A stretch of 57,500 nt of DNA from Chrysomallon squamiferum. Lineage: Eukaryota; Mollusca; Gastropoda; Neomphalida; Peltospiridae. The notes under the pieces are model-generated. The model did no database searches and was not told the DNA's origin. It saw only the letters and a program-made list of their open reading frames with translations. Numbering within the stretch: the first letter of the stretch is position 1; each line of letters begins with the position of its first letter. The DNA lies in NCBI GenBank assembly GCA_012295275.1, contig CM022669.1, positions 3,728,994 through 3,786,493 of the forward strand, given 5' to 3'. The position numbers and the translations under genes were made by a program. This document shows, one piece after another, positions 38,901 through 51,150 of this stretch.

Positions 38901-40348
38901 GATGATGATAATGATGGTATGATTATAATAATAATAATAATAATCAATAATAATAATAATCAGTAATAATAATAATAATAATAACAATGATGATGATGAT
39001 TGATAATGATAATGATAGTAAAAATAACCATCTATTATTATTAGTGCTATTAACATTACTAATATTTCTACTACTACTACTACTACTAATAATAACTAAT
39101 TATAATAATAATAAAAATTACAGTAATGATAATAATAATAGTAATAATGATGATGATGATGAAATGATAGTAAAACTAACAGTACTACTACTACTATTAC
39201 TAATATTTCTACTAGTACTATACTACAACACCTAATGCTATTTCTTCTATACTATAACAACTAATGCTTCTGCTTCTACTTCTACTACTACTAATAAGTA
39301 GCAACAGCACGAATAAAAACAACAGCAGCTAAAGCAACAACACCATTTATAATAACATCAATAAGAATGGTATTAACAAAAAAGCAGAGGCAATAATAAC
39401 AACAACAACAACAAACAACAATACTATTGTTATTACTACTATTGCTGATGCTACTACTACTACTACTACAACTACTACTACTACTAATAATAATAATATT
39501 AATGGTGCTTTTGAAGGATTTTATCCTAACCAGCAGATATAGGATATCATTAACTCTCTAGTCCTTAACCACAGAGATATGGACTGAAATGTTTTAATTA
39601 AAATAGTTCCTAATTACCACAACACAAAGGACTACTTGGCAGTTTGATGTAATTAGCTGTAGGTGCGTATTTTCTGGGTGTGCTAGGTGGTCTGTGCACA
39701 GCCAGCAAAGATAATAAATTCTCGATAAATTTTAATTTCACTCGAAATCATAGACGACAAAGGAAAATTGATTTTTCTACCCATTTTTTTGTTGAGATAT
39801 TGTAGCAGTTATTTTGAGATACTCCATCACACCTCACGTATAATAGTTATCAAATGAAAATGTACGGGGTGGATGGTGGGGTTATGGAAAAGCGACAAAA
39901 ATAAAAATCGAAAGTTGAGCGACATTGTGCCAAAACGCCCTATGACAACCACTCAGCGCTTAACACAGAAACAGTCGTAGATGCAGTTGTTGTTCTTACC
40001 ATTCAGTAGCACGGTGTAGTTGCCGTAGAACTCCGTCATTGCTTCGACGCTGGAACCAAACGAAGGGAAAACCTCAGACACAGGACCTCTCCAGTACAGA
40101 GAAAACGTGTATTGATGTCCTAACTTCGTGAAGCGCATTTTTCGTAAAGTTGTGTGGGTAATCATAAACATTTCCTGAACGTCTCGGTAGATGATCGTTG
40201 CCGTAGTGTCAAACAAATGTGTACATGTATTCTGAAAGTACAATAACAGTGGATTTTCAACTGTGAAGGAAAGAAAGGAAAAAAAAAAAAAAAAAAAAAA
40301 AAAAATAAAAAATTAATAATATTAATAGAGACAAAATAAATAAATAAG

Positions 40349-40408
<60 letters not shown>

Positions 40409-40409
40409 C

Positions 40410-40447
<38 letters not shown>

Positions 40448-40642
40448 TAAATAAATAAATAAAATAAGACTCCAAAATGTACTACAAAAATAAGAAACGC
40501 TATTCTTCCCAACAAATAATAAAAGATGTTAAACTGATTGTTACTAAAATATTTTATTATAAACAGTGTACAAGTCGAGCAAATAATTCATTTTCAAAAC
40601 AACAACTACAACAAAAGATTAAAAAGAATGAAAAAAAGATAA

Positions 40643-40677
<35 letters not shown>

Positions 40678-41244
40678 ATACAAAGAATCTTAAATGTTTA
40701 AATCAGTTTACCTTATTTGACCATTTTTCTTAAAGTCAACAGTTTTTTTTGATATTATTAGGACAATATTAATATAATTATAGAATTAAATGCAAAATCT
40801 AGAAGAGAATCAAAACAGTCTGTATAGATGTGCCTGCCTATTTATATATGTATTTATTTCAGTATGTGCATATAACTATACTGATTATATGCCTGATTTA
40901 CATTAACTCACCTTTTCATAATAGTTTGAATTCACTGAAGGTTCCATCATTCTCAGATGTGTGTAACTGGTGAAGGTGTGACATACTAATTTTCCGTTTT
41001 CTCTGGAATTCTGAAAAGCCTGACATGAACTGAGATCGGAACACAGTCTGGAACAAGCCAAGCGACTCAGGGTCCCTTGGAATGTCCCCTGGGAACGTAG
41101 ACGCCTGTAATTCTCTAAGCCATAACGAGAATACAAGTACGATCGGAACTGATCGTCTGCACCAATAACTCCAGAAATAAAGCAAACAAGAAGAAGACCT
41201 ACATAACATTTTGTCTTCGACATTGTGGTTGTTTTACGATTCAC
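38218..41244 (-). CDS. Secreted PAN/apple-like glycoprotein with hemopexin-like C-terminus
   Basis: Three exons: 41244-40912, 40231-40000, 38606-38218; phases fit (0, then 1); 317 aa. The N-terminus (M1 or M8; KCYVGLLLVCFISGVIGA) is a signal peptide. Residues 54-92 look like a PAN/apple core with cysteines at 64, 68, 74 and 88 (ACSRLCSDLSSCQAF), common in small molluscan secreted proteins. Residues 112-188 have no family I recognise. Residues 222-305 contain two stretches shaped like hemopexin repeats (NMDAITQA, DLYIFKTNNVYHMSYD; GITAAAF, YFVFESYKWYFYY), a tentative match. Six N-glycosylation sequons lie in the last exon. The minus-strand intron 2 is largely (TAA)n. Likely secreted; function unknown. 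It could instead be a lineage-specific family with only chance hemopexin resemblance. Confidence 0.78.
38615..39010. repeat. (AAT)n/(GATAAT)n tract in PAN-protein intron
   Basis: About 400 bp of AAT repeats with GAT variants beginning some 9 bp inside intron 2 from the acceptor side, followed by more AAT/ACT repeats to about 39500. A 213-codon open frame through it on the minus strand is an artefact of the repeat. Confidence 0.93.
40265..40465. repeat. Poly-A and (TA)n tract in PAN-protein intron 1
   Basis: A long A run (about 40278-40305) followed by (TA)n at about 40350-40440 and (AAAT)n, starting some 35 bp from the acceptor of exon 2. The rest of this intron (to 40911) has another (AAAT)n near 40650 and no exon. 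Confidence 0.93.
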
Positions 41245-42726
41245 TGTTTATAACTGGTTATGAAAGTTGTAGGAACTGAAAGTCTTCTTTTATTAATATT
41301 TTCAGTTTATATCTTCGAATTCTTGTCTTAACGAGTCTTTTCTTGTGGTCGTCCAGAATAACTGCATAAAATGAAAAGTCTTCGTTCACTATGTCCAGTT
41401 TTTAGCTTTAACTAATATTTCCTTTTTGTTTTCTTAGTCTTCTGTCAGAGTTATGTTCAGTTGAGAAAATCATCTAATACTTGTTTTCTCTGATATCCAC
41501 AGTAATTTTACGTATTTAGAAGAACGTTCATTCAACCTGAATTCTTCTTTTTAAACTATTGACGTTTGCTTCATATTCACAAATCCATAGTTATTTCCAT
41601 CAAGAAAAATGCCACATTTAAAGAAGCCTTCGTTTAGAATATTGTGCATTTTATGTACCTGGGTTTTTTTGTGTTTTTTTTTTTTGTATTGTTATATTTG
41701 AAACAAAATTTACATCTAGCTTCATTAGAGACAGCTGATCAGAACCATATAATCAAGGTTTGTTTAATATCTTAGTAATATCTTAGTATTGTTATCCAGA
41801 AACAGACGAAGAACTGAAAAGTTTTCACTCAACAGTAAATATTCAGTTCATTCCACCAAAAATTATTTTCTCGTCAATATCAAAGGTTTGTTTAAGATTC
41901 AACAGAACGTGCAGTTGTCCGGAATAGTTGCAAAACTTGAAAAAATTCGATCATCCTAGTTTGTAGATCAAATAAATAGTTTATCTTTGATACATAGTTC
42001 ATTTAAAATTCAATTATCCACAGTATTTGTATGAAAAGAATAATAAAATCTTCGTTGACAGTAATCTTTCAGTTCACAGTTTCAGGTAACCTAATAAGTC
42101 CAAGGTCACGACTTCAGGTAGAACTATCGTAAACGGGTTACAAAGACTGTGAATATAACACTGTATTTAGTTTATAAACGTGGTGATAGTTTATGACATC
42201 ACATACATAAATTATCAAACACAGGTTTAACGAACATAATCAACTCTCGTCTAATTCTATACACACATAAAAATAACCCCAGTATGTGAGAAAACTAACA
42301 CGCTACGAAGACTGTTTACATTACACCAGTAAGTTGATTGGTTTTGAATATTGAAAGGGTATCGTGTTCTTCGGTGAGGCATTGTCGTCGTATGCTTCAG
42401 CGCTCGGTTATTTACTTAACGACAAACTTTCCAATGGCTGATTGATGGTAGGAAATGAATCCAATGGTTCGCATTGATTTCTTAATGTACAGTACGTGAG
42501 TATAATGTTTTATTCAAACACTTATTAATTAGTTCACTTACTTTATGTATATTGTCCATTTAATATATCGGATCCATTATGTTGTCATTTATTTACTTAT
42601 TTACTTATTTATTTATATTTATATTTATTATTATTATTATTATTATTTTAAAACATTTCAGAAAATAGTAATAATAATGATAATGGCGATGATGACTGAA
42701 GAAAACAATAAATAAATCAGTAAGTT

Positions 42727-42760
<34 letters not shown>

Positions 42761-42936
42761 TAGTTTTGAAGTCTGATAACTTTTCAGAAAAAAATATATC
42801 CACAAAACCAGTTTAATCTTCTAGGAATAATTCAAGTTTATAGGTCATGTACCCAAGCGCCTTTTTTGATTGTTTGGGGGTTTTTTTTATTATTATTTTT
42901 AAAACTATTATTGATTTACAGGATTGCAAAAAACAG

Positions 42937-43180
42937 CTTTTCCTCCAAGACTGACAACAAGAAAAATGACTTAAGATTATTATTGCTATCTAATCATGCG
43001 AACATCAATTAATCAGGTGTTGATGTAAAATTCAGAAGAACGCAAACCTTTAAGTTAATTAAGTGGTATTCACAATGAATGTATACAATATCGTTAGAAC
43101 AATTTTTTTTTCTCCTCTGTATAGATGCATATAAGGAAAGTAATTTTGTTGAAGCTGAACTGATTTGTCATTCAGTGCAG
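42937..43180. repeat. Diverged dispersed repeat, copy 1
   Basis: Matches 46792-47005 in the same orientation with many substitutions and indels. Shared strings include AATGACTTAAGATTATTATT, TGGTATTCAC and a TGTCATTCAG/AGTTATTCAG end. Element class unknown. Confidence 0.7.
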
Positions 43181-43562
43181 AAAAGAAAAAGAAAAAGGAA
43201 AAAAATATTTGCTGTCATGACAGTAATAAATTCAGGAAATATGATGTAGGTGTGGATATCGATGTAATTTAATAGTTACTCAACAACTAAAACTGTTCTG
43301 AAAACAATGCATGTTTTGGCTTGTGACTTGGCTTTATATTTAAGAATCCAAATTGAGTTAAAACTCTGAATCAATGAGCATTCATATGTATCACATTTCT
43401 GTTTGTTCGAAAATCAAACTAAATGAGAAAGCCGATACATACTTCCCGATAATAATGAATCCAGGTGCATTCTAAATGTCTTCCGTTAAAATTTCAAACA
43501 AAATAAAATACAAACAAAAAACAAAACAATTTATAAAATCAGATAAATATATAAAAAAAATA

Positions 43563-43778
43563 ATTAAGTAAATAAATAAATAAATAAATAAAATAAAATA
43601 TTAATAATAAAAATGATAATAATAAACAAACTAACAAAATAAAAAGGAAATAAAAATAATAAATAAAGAAATAAAAAAATAAAATAAAATAAATAATAAT
43701 AATAAAATAATAATAAAATGAAATAAAAAATAAAATAAAATAAAATAAAATAAAATAAAATAAAATAAATAAATAAAT
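43563..43778. repeat. (AAAT)n/(AAAAT)n low-complexity block
   Basis: Tetra- and pentanucleotide A/T repeats; reads as Phe/Tyr/Leu-rich frames on the minus strand that are not coding. Confidence 0.92.
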
Positions 43779-44092
43779 AACAAATCAAAGGAATCATGTT
43801 TACAGTTTATTTCACAAATTCATTGACACTATTTTACTGTATATTACACATTGCACATTTTAAAACATGTAACCTCTGTCTATAGATAGGTGAAAAAGGT
43901 TCATATAATAATCACAATTTTATTATGCATAACTTATCCATTATGACCACAGGCAAAACCAATTCATGTACAGCAACCACAATAAAGCAACAAAACAATA
44001 ACAAATTTCACTGAATGGCAGAAAATAAATTAAGAAACAAAAAATTGATATGTGCTGTAATAGTTACCTATAGTATTAACATTTAATTATAG

Positions 44093-44143
<51 letters not shown>

Positions 44144-44714
44144 ATAAAAAAATACCATTTTCTTGAATATTAAACATGGAGTCAGTATTTATTAAGGACA
44201 ACTAATTATTTTTATACTTAAACTGTCAATGTAAATTTTCTGATACTTTATTCTGTAATTTAAAGTATCTGAAAATTTACATTGATAGTTTTTCGTCTTG
44301 GCTCTTATTAGACAACAAAATTAAGGTTTTGTGTTTGCTGATTTAACTTTTGCCATTTGCTCATTGTTTCTGAGCATGGAAGGATGAGAGAAAAGAACAG
44401 AGAATTTAAACAAGAATCTACAGTGGAAACAATACTGGAAAAAAGAAGTAAAAACAGGATGAGCTAATTGAGTATATTTTATTGGTATTCAGAAAAGGAG
44501 AAATCTTAACTTGCATTTTGAGAAAAAAAACAGTTTTACAAATTACTTTTTAAGACAAAAGACAGGCAAGATTTTTTTTTCATGAACAAGAAATGACATA
44601 AAGATATAAATATGAAAATTAATATGATATATGAAGAAAGCATTGTCATATCTTTTATGCACCTTCTTGTATACACTGATGAAGTAATTATTAGTAAATT
44701 GAAAAGCATGAACA

Positions 44715-44975
44715 TTGAAATTTTATCTGAAATCAAAAGGAGAAAATATGAAAAAAACAAATATTGCTGAAGGGACTAGATATCTAAAAGCTAAATTTCC
44801 TGAAGAAATGAAGAGTTTACCAGACTCTGTAAAGTTTGAAACAACAGAAGGAATGAAATATTTCAGAGTAATACATAATAAACAAATATCAGATAATCAT
44901 GTTCTGAAAGAATGTCCACATACAAAATGTTGTAACTGTAATGTGATGGGAGACACTGTAAAACATGTTCAGTGA
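44715..44975 (+). pseudogene. Gag-like zinc-knuckle retroelement remnant
   Basis: An open frame of 86 codons with TRYLKAKFPEEMKSLP, then GMKYFRVIHNKQ, then ECPHTKCCNCNVMGDTVKH. The order (short conserved region, then CPxxKCxxCNxxGHxxxxC) resembles gag-like ORF1 proteins of non-LTR elements seen in fish and invertebrate genomes. The knuckle is broken: His is Asp in GDTVKH, the final Cys is missing, and the preceding knuckle seems deleted. No reverse transcriptase is nearby. Assignment from memory of the family pattern, so tentative. Confidence 0.45.
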
Positions 44976-45232
44976 TTTATTAGAAATCATCTACCAGCCT
45001 TTTCTTGGATACATTCTTTAGTGCAGTCTGATAAACCAGAATTTAGCAACACACACTGAAACCTGAACATTCAGTCTTGTAACTTAATACCGCAAAATCA
45101 TTAATAACATAAATAAATAAATAAATAAATAAAAATAGTAGTTGCTTGACACTCACATTAAAACAAAAAAAAAAAAAAAAAAAAGATAAATTTAGAAAAA
45201 AAAAAAAAAAAAAAAAACCTAAGCAAAATCAA

Positions 45233-45244
45233 CACACACACACA

Positions 45245-45289
<45 letters not shown>
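45233..45289. repeat. (CA)n microsatellite
   Basis: About 27 CA units with one GA interruption, preceded by two poly-A runs (45165-45220). Confidence 0.94.
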
Positions 45290-45291
<2 letters not shown>

Positions 45292-45369
45292 CTGTAAATT
45301 AATCTATTTTTGTACGAAACACATTTAATGTGCAAAATTATCTATCTACTATTCCACAAACACATTAAT

Positions 45370-45740
45370 AAATAACAGACATCAACAGTCACACATATTT
45401 ATAATAATCTTTCTCTCTTATTCATAAGTATGTACAGTAATAAACATTCTCTATGTCAAATATACACAGTCACATATATTTCTCTCTGTTACAGTCAAAT
45501 ACATACATTATTTCTATGCAACAATCATATACATAGTCACATATTTCTGCTTAACAGATTCATAGTCACACATACTGCTTTATCTGTAACATTCAGATAT
45601 ATACACTCATTTGTTACGTACTTTCACACAAATTTCTATATCTGTTATTATTATAAACAATGTCAGACACATTTACAACTCTTCATGATATCTAGATAAA
45701 TACATTTGTAACTGTCTCTGTTACACCAATACTAAGATAC
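45370..45740. repeat. Degenerate ~40-bp minisatellite
   Basis: Loose units of the form ACAGTCACATATATTTCTCTC, TGTTACA repeat about nine times with drift (for example near 45387, 45465, 45491, 45535, 45568). Non-coding. Confidence 0.6.
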
Positions 45741-46791
45741 ATGTAACTGTCTGGTTACATGAGTATGGACAATCAAGCAAACTAGTAACGTTCTATAAAG
45801 TCTGATCTGGGAACAGATGTTAATTATACTGTGAGGGGATAAACAGCACTAACAATATTTCTAAATGATCACTGTCTGGATTACTATCTTCTGCACTTCT
45901 TTACTTGTATTTGGAAGCTGAAAATAAAACAAATAACAATATAAAAATAAGTAATACAAGCAAGGTCATTAATTCAAGATTATATTTAAAATAAAAATTG
46001 ATTCAGAATTTTTTTTTTTTATATGTGCATCTGTATGTATGTATACATAAATGTGTGTTAACCATGCATACAATTCAGTGACATTATGTATGTTTATAAA
46101 TCTATGTACAGCAAAAAAAACAAGAGATTTAATACATGTTTTAAGTCAAATATGTTATTTCATTTTCATGTTAAGTCTCCTTGTGTAGGTGGATTCACAA
46201 GTGTACAAGTTGAACAAATGAAGAGAGCGGAATGTGGTGAGAATTTCTTGTAAATAGACGTTACTGTATTAAATATAAATGAGAAACACATTAAATTAAT
46301 TACATTTTTCCAATAAGCACTTAATACACTTACAATGAACATTTGATGTGTGAAATTGTTTGATAAATATGTAATTTGTAATCTGTTTAACTTATAATTA
46401 AAAAAAAATAAAAAAAATAAAAAAAATGAAAATAAAAATATAAATCCTCACATTTTCAGTCAGAATTTCAAGTCTTTTCCAAAAATAAAAATTGGTTTTA
46501 ATTTTTAAAATTTTTTAACACTTTATTTCCATATTTAACTGACACACACAATCACACAAAAAAATAGAAAATAGAAAATAAAAAATAAAAATAGAAATAA
46601 AAAATAATAATAAAAATTAAAAACAAAATAATAATAAATTTGTTATATAAGTAAAAAGGAAAAAAGAAGAAAAAAGAATAAATAAATAAATGAGTATAAA
46701 GAAAATAAAAATAAAAATAATTAAAATATTTACTGCTTGCTTGTTATTATTGAATAATAATGATTTATACTGTTTTAAACACTTTTTCTTC

Positions 46792-47005
46792 CAAGTCTCA
46801 CAACAACAAAAACCTGATACAAAATGACTTAAGATTATTATTTGTGTCTAATCAGGCAAACACCAGTTAATTTGGCTTTGAGTTAAAATTTAGACAAATG
46901 CTAGGCCACTAAGTTCATTAATTGGTATTCACTGTAAGAGAATATAATTATTATTTCTTTATACAGGTGCTTGATGAAGCTGTATTTTGTTAGTTATTCA
47001 GCATT
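46792..47005. repeat. Diverged dispersed repeat, copy 2
   Basis: Same-orientation partner of 42937-43180. No ORF and no obvious terminal repeats; could be an old SINE-like or MITE-like unit or part of a larger duplication. Confidence 0.7.
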
Positions 47006-48489
47006 ACAATAACCAAAGCACAAAATAAGAAATGAACTTGCCAGAAAGAGACAATGTTTTTCTTACATTACAATTATTTTCAAGAAAAGAAAAATGTTAA
47101 ACATTTCATTTTCACAAATCAAAGAAGAAAAGAAATATTAAAAATTCAGATATTTACAAAAATTTGGTGAATTTGAATGTAACGGAGTAAAACATTAATA
47201 ATTTTGTCTAAACTAATTTGTTGACTAAACTTTTTAAATACGTCTATATCTGAGCTGAAAATAATATTTTATGTCCCTAGGATAAATGAAGCACAACAGA
47301 ATTCCACAACAGATATTTAGTAAACTAAGACAGCTTAGAACTACAGACATCGTCATGCTGCATGGATTATTGTGATTATTTTTTTAATTCTAATTTAATG
47401 CTAAACTCTTTACCATGCATTACTCCAACATATCTTTACATTCAGGACAACACAACCAAACCATTTCAACCATGAAGTGTTTAGTGTATTAAAGCCAAAT
47501 CCAGTTAGTGATGTTAACAGCCACATGCCAATTCAGAAAAATTCTACTTAGTTTAGGATTTTATTTAACAGTCTATTTCATTTCTTTTTTCATTTAAACA
47601 ATCAAAAACAGACCCTAAATTGAAGCTGTGTATGGAGACCTGTGTCTAACAACCATGCCAATAAGCTGTTAATCTTGCATAATTTTTTTTTCTGAAGTAA
47701 AAATAAATGGCACTATTTTAAGACATCTAAACCACACCAAACTCAGGAATTACCCAGCCTAGAGTCGTGGTAATACAAATATCTCTCTGGAGTCTTACTG
47801 AAATCTGAAACACACAAAATTATGATACAGAATGTTGGTGTTGATTAAATTAACTATTATTATTATTATTCTTTTTTTTAACGAAAGTGTTAAATATATT
47901 TTCCTGTCTCACCATTTGACCCTTTTTCTCTCACTTTCCTCATTATCCATCTGTAAGAAAACATAACAACTATCAACTAGTTAACTAAATGTTAAAAACG
48001 TTTTCTTTGTGAATACTGCAGGAATGTTAAAATGGCATGAGTTCATTAAAGAATTGTATTATTACTATGTAAAAAGAACTATGGTTATTAATGAATCAGG
48101 CACCCATGAAGGGAAATTCTGTTTAGTATTAATGCTTGGGTTCTCAGACCAAATAAAGAAAAACATTTTTATAATCCTGTAATTATGTTTTATGTACATA
48201 CAGGAATAACAGGATCTACAACTCTTGATATGTTTCTTGTAGAAATTTTGATTAAAAAAAAAGTAAATAAGATTATTATTGAAATTAAAACAATGTAATT
48301 ACAATTAAATCAATAAGTCAAAATATTTTTATACTATCTCAAAACATTTTCATTTTGATGTTTATCTAAAGACTGGTCATAGCATGATATACACTTTCAT
48401 ATACAACTTTCATAAACAAGAATGTACATACCACAATGTTTAATACAAATTTACAGAGCTGTGACTAAATTGCTTAGGCCAGAATCTAA

Positions 48490-48945
48490 TTGTTGACTGC
48501 CAATCATCCTTTATTATCTAATACCAACAACTGATTAAGTAACAAACATTCCCTATGATGTTATTAATAGTTGATAAAGATAGGTGTATTATGTTCTGTT
48601 ACCAAAAGTTGATCAAACAGCAATCACTTCTTACATGTTAGAAACAACTAATCAAGTAACAATCACTGCTTATAAAATATTTTGATCAAATAATGATCCT
48701 ACTTATCAGTTACAAAACCACACTTTAGATATGTTATTGACAACTGACCAAGTAAAAATTACACTATTAGTTTGCTAATCAATTAAACATTATTGTTTTT
48801 TGTTATCAATTTGTTACCACCAGCAGACTGATGACCTCTTATTAGGATTTGTTACCATAACTAATCTGATAATGATAATCCCTTATGATCTATTATCACC
48901 CACTGATAAAATAATGATAACTCTTCATTATCTATTGTCAAATAT
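48490..48945. repeat. Degenerate 40-48 bp minisatellite downstream of SLC25A46
   Basis: About ten diverged units built on ACAACTGATCAAGTAACAAT followed by CACT-CTTATGATGTTA, with recognisable copies near 48526, 48602, 48644, 48681, 48738, 48821, 48855 and 48897. Lies 140-600 bp beyond the stop codon, so probably transcribed in the 3' UTR. Confidence 0.65.
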
Positions 48946-49083
48946 TGATCTTTTCTCAGGATGTAACTATATGCTTCAGCCCATTTGTAAAACTTTAAAA
49001 AAATTATTGAATAAAACAAAAATTACGAAAACAAATAATACTGTTATTGTTTGTTGTAGTGTTTACTAACAGAAAAAAAAACT

Positions 49084-51112
49084 TCACTTACGGCTTTTCT
49101 GAGTAACCACAGGCTTCTGTGGTGGATTCAGTTCTTTGGACAACTTTTCAAACAGGTACTTGGCAATGCGCAGAAGAGAAGCATGGATGGCAAACTGCAA
49201 AACAAGCGCTCCAAATCCTTTGTACAGGCCAAATATCCCTTCCTCATTTATGATGCACTGGAAACAATCAATGAACCCCTCGTAGCTGGTGTTGATTGGG
49301 ATAACGCCAAGGCCGGTGTCTGTGTTGTCTATGATGGTTCGTGTGCCTTGCACGTACAGTCTGTGCAATATTGTCTCAAGGGGAAAAGCATAACATCTGC
49401 GAGAACAGCTCCTGTGAATGATGCCAGCAGCTCTGGAAAGTAGATGTCGAAAATTGTGCATTCTAGGTCTGGTGTGTCCACTGAATGTTCCTGTAAAGAG
49501 TGATCCTGGAAGAAAAAAATAAACATAAAACAGGAGAAAAGATTATAATAATTATTGCACTGAATTACAGTCAGGTTATAGTGTTAACAAATTAACACTG
49601 AGTTCATAGCAGTTTTAAATAAAACAGAATAATACAAATGTGAAAGAGATTAATCCTTTGAAAATAATGGATTAACATTTTTCTCTCTCAAATTAAACTG
49701 TGGCAGACATAAATAATACATAGCATTCAAAGATTATGATTATGATACATCAAAGATACAACTATAACATAATAACGACCTATCATAACCACTTTTGTTG
49801 TTACTGTTAGGACAACTGATATCACAAAGTACTGAATAGATTAAGCAAGGTGATATGAATCAACAGGTATTCCTGAAAAATAGTTCAACTTGCCTTTACA
49901 GACTTCATAAAAAAAATAAAAATTAAATAAATAAATAAATAAATACAAAATAATTTTTTTTGCATATATTTATTAGTTAAAAGCCCCTAAAAGGATGCAA
50001 CTGTTACTTTTTCATCTTCTTTTTATCTTATTTATTAACAAAGGGTTAATGTTAAATATAAAACACACAACCATATTGTTTTGTCCTGCACTCTAGATGC
50101 TTACTTCCACAAGATTTAATTATTTTTTATCAGTCACCTCGCATATTAACAATGGTATTAATGTGTGTACAAAACTCATGTTGCTTTGTCAAGCATTCTC
50201 AATATTTAGTTATTTGTTTTACTCACTCTCAGTTCTCTCTGCTCAGATCTGATGGTGGACATGACAGTGTACTGGGCCACGGATGTTATCAGGTAGTGGG
50301 ACATGCGGAAGGCCAGTGTGGGAAAGACAAGTTTCCACATTGGAAGAAGTCGAGTGGTCTGAGGCATACCCCAACCCATGACTCGTATCAAACCTTCTTT
50401 CACCGTGTCAAACACTCCTGGCTTTCACTGGCGATGTCACTCTGAAATAAACAATAACATGTCTTATAACAACAACAACTGTATTAACAATGTTTTAAAA
50501 TAAAAACAATATTAACAATATTTTAAACAGTAACATGTCTTATAACTGTATTAACAGCATTTTAAACAAAAACAATATTAACAATATTTTAAACAGTAAC
50601 ATTTTTATAACTATATTAACAGTATTTTAAAACAAAAACAATATTAACAATATTTTAAACAACATTTCACTATAAAAATATAAATAATATTTTAAAGCAA
50701 AAGCAATAACATTAAAAATATTTTAAACAGTAACATTTCTTTATAGAAATATTAATAATATTTTACAACAAAAACAATAACAATTTTTACATCTAGTACT
50801 ATAAAAGCTTTAAAAAAGCATCTGTCATATATACCCAAACACAGACAGACACACGCACAAACATCAAGAAAAATTATCAAAACAATATTTTTTGTAAAAC
50901 TTTAAAAGAAAATGTATTAGTGACTGAAAGCATATATTTAAATAGTTATGTCCATCCTCGGATAGTTTTAATACTTGTTGTTAATGAGTGAATGTATAAT
51001 ATCTAATTTATTTACTTCCATTTATCACAACTTATGATACTGTCATCTCTGTTCAAATAGCAAAAAGTAATGCTACAGTTATTACCACAGAGTTTAGAAT
51101 TTCTAAAACTAA

Positions 51113-51150
<38 letters not shown>

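Larger units (their letters stand above)
41245..49083. other. Intergenic region upstream of PAN gene and downstream of SLC25A46
   Basis: No functional gene recognised. Contents: a diverged repeat zone upstream of the PAN gene (41250-42130), a direct repeat pair (42937-43180 and 46792-47005), an (AAAAT)n/(AAAT)n block (43563-43778), (AAT)n about 44095-44135, a zinc-knuckle retroelement remnant (44715-44975), poly-A and (CA)n (45165-45289), and degenerate minisatellites at 45370-45740 and 48490-48945. The right-hand part probably includes the SLC25A46 3' UTR. Confidence 0.6.

Noticed and set aside
38415-39056. Longest uninterrupted minus-strand frame in the PAN-gene region (213 codons)
   Set aside because: Mostly poly-Ile/Tyr from (TAA)n; only its last part overlaps the real exon, in a different frame.
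41248-41253. TATAAA on the minus strand just upstream of the PAN-protein start
   Set aside because: It lies only 4 bp before the first ATG and about 25 bp before the second, leaving no room for a start site; likely chance in AT-rich DNA.
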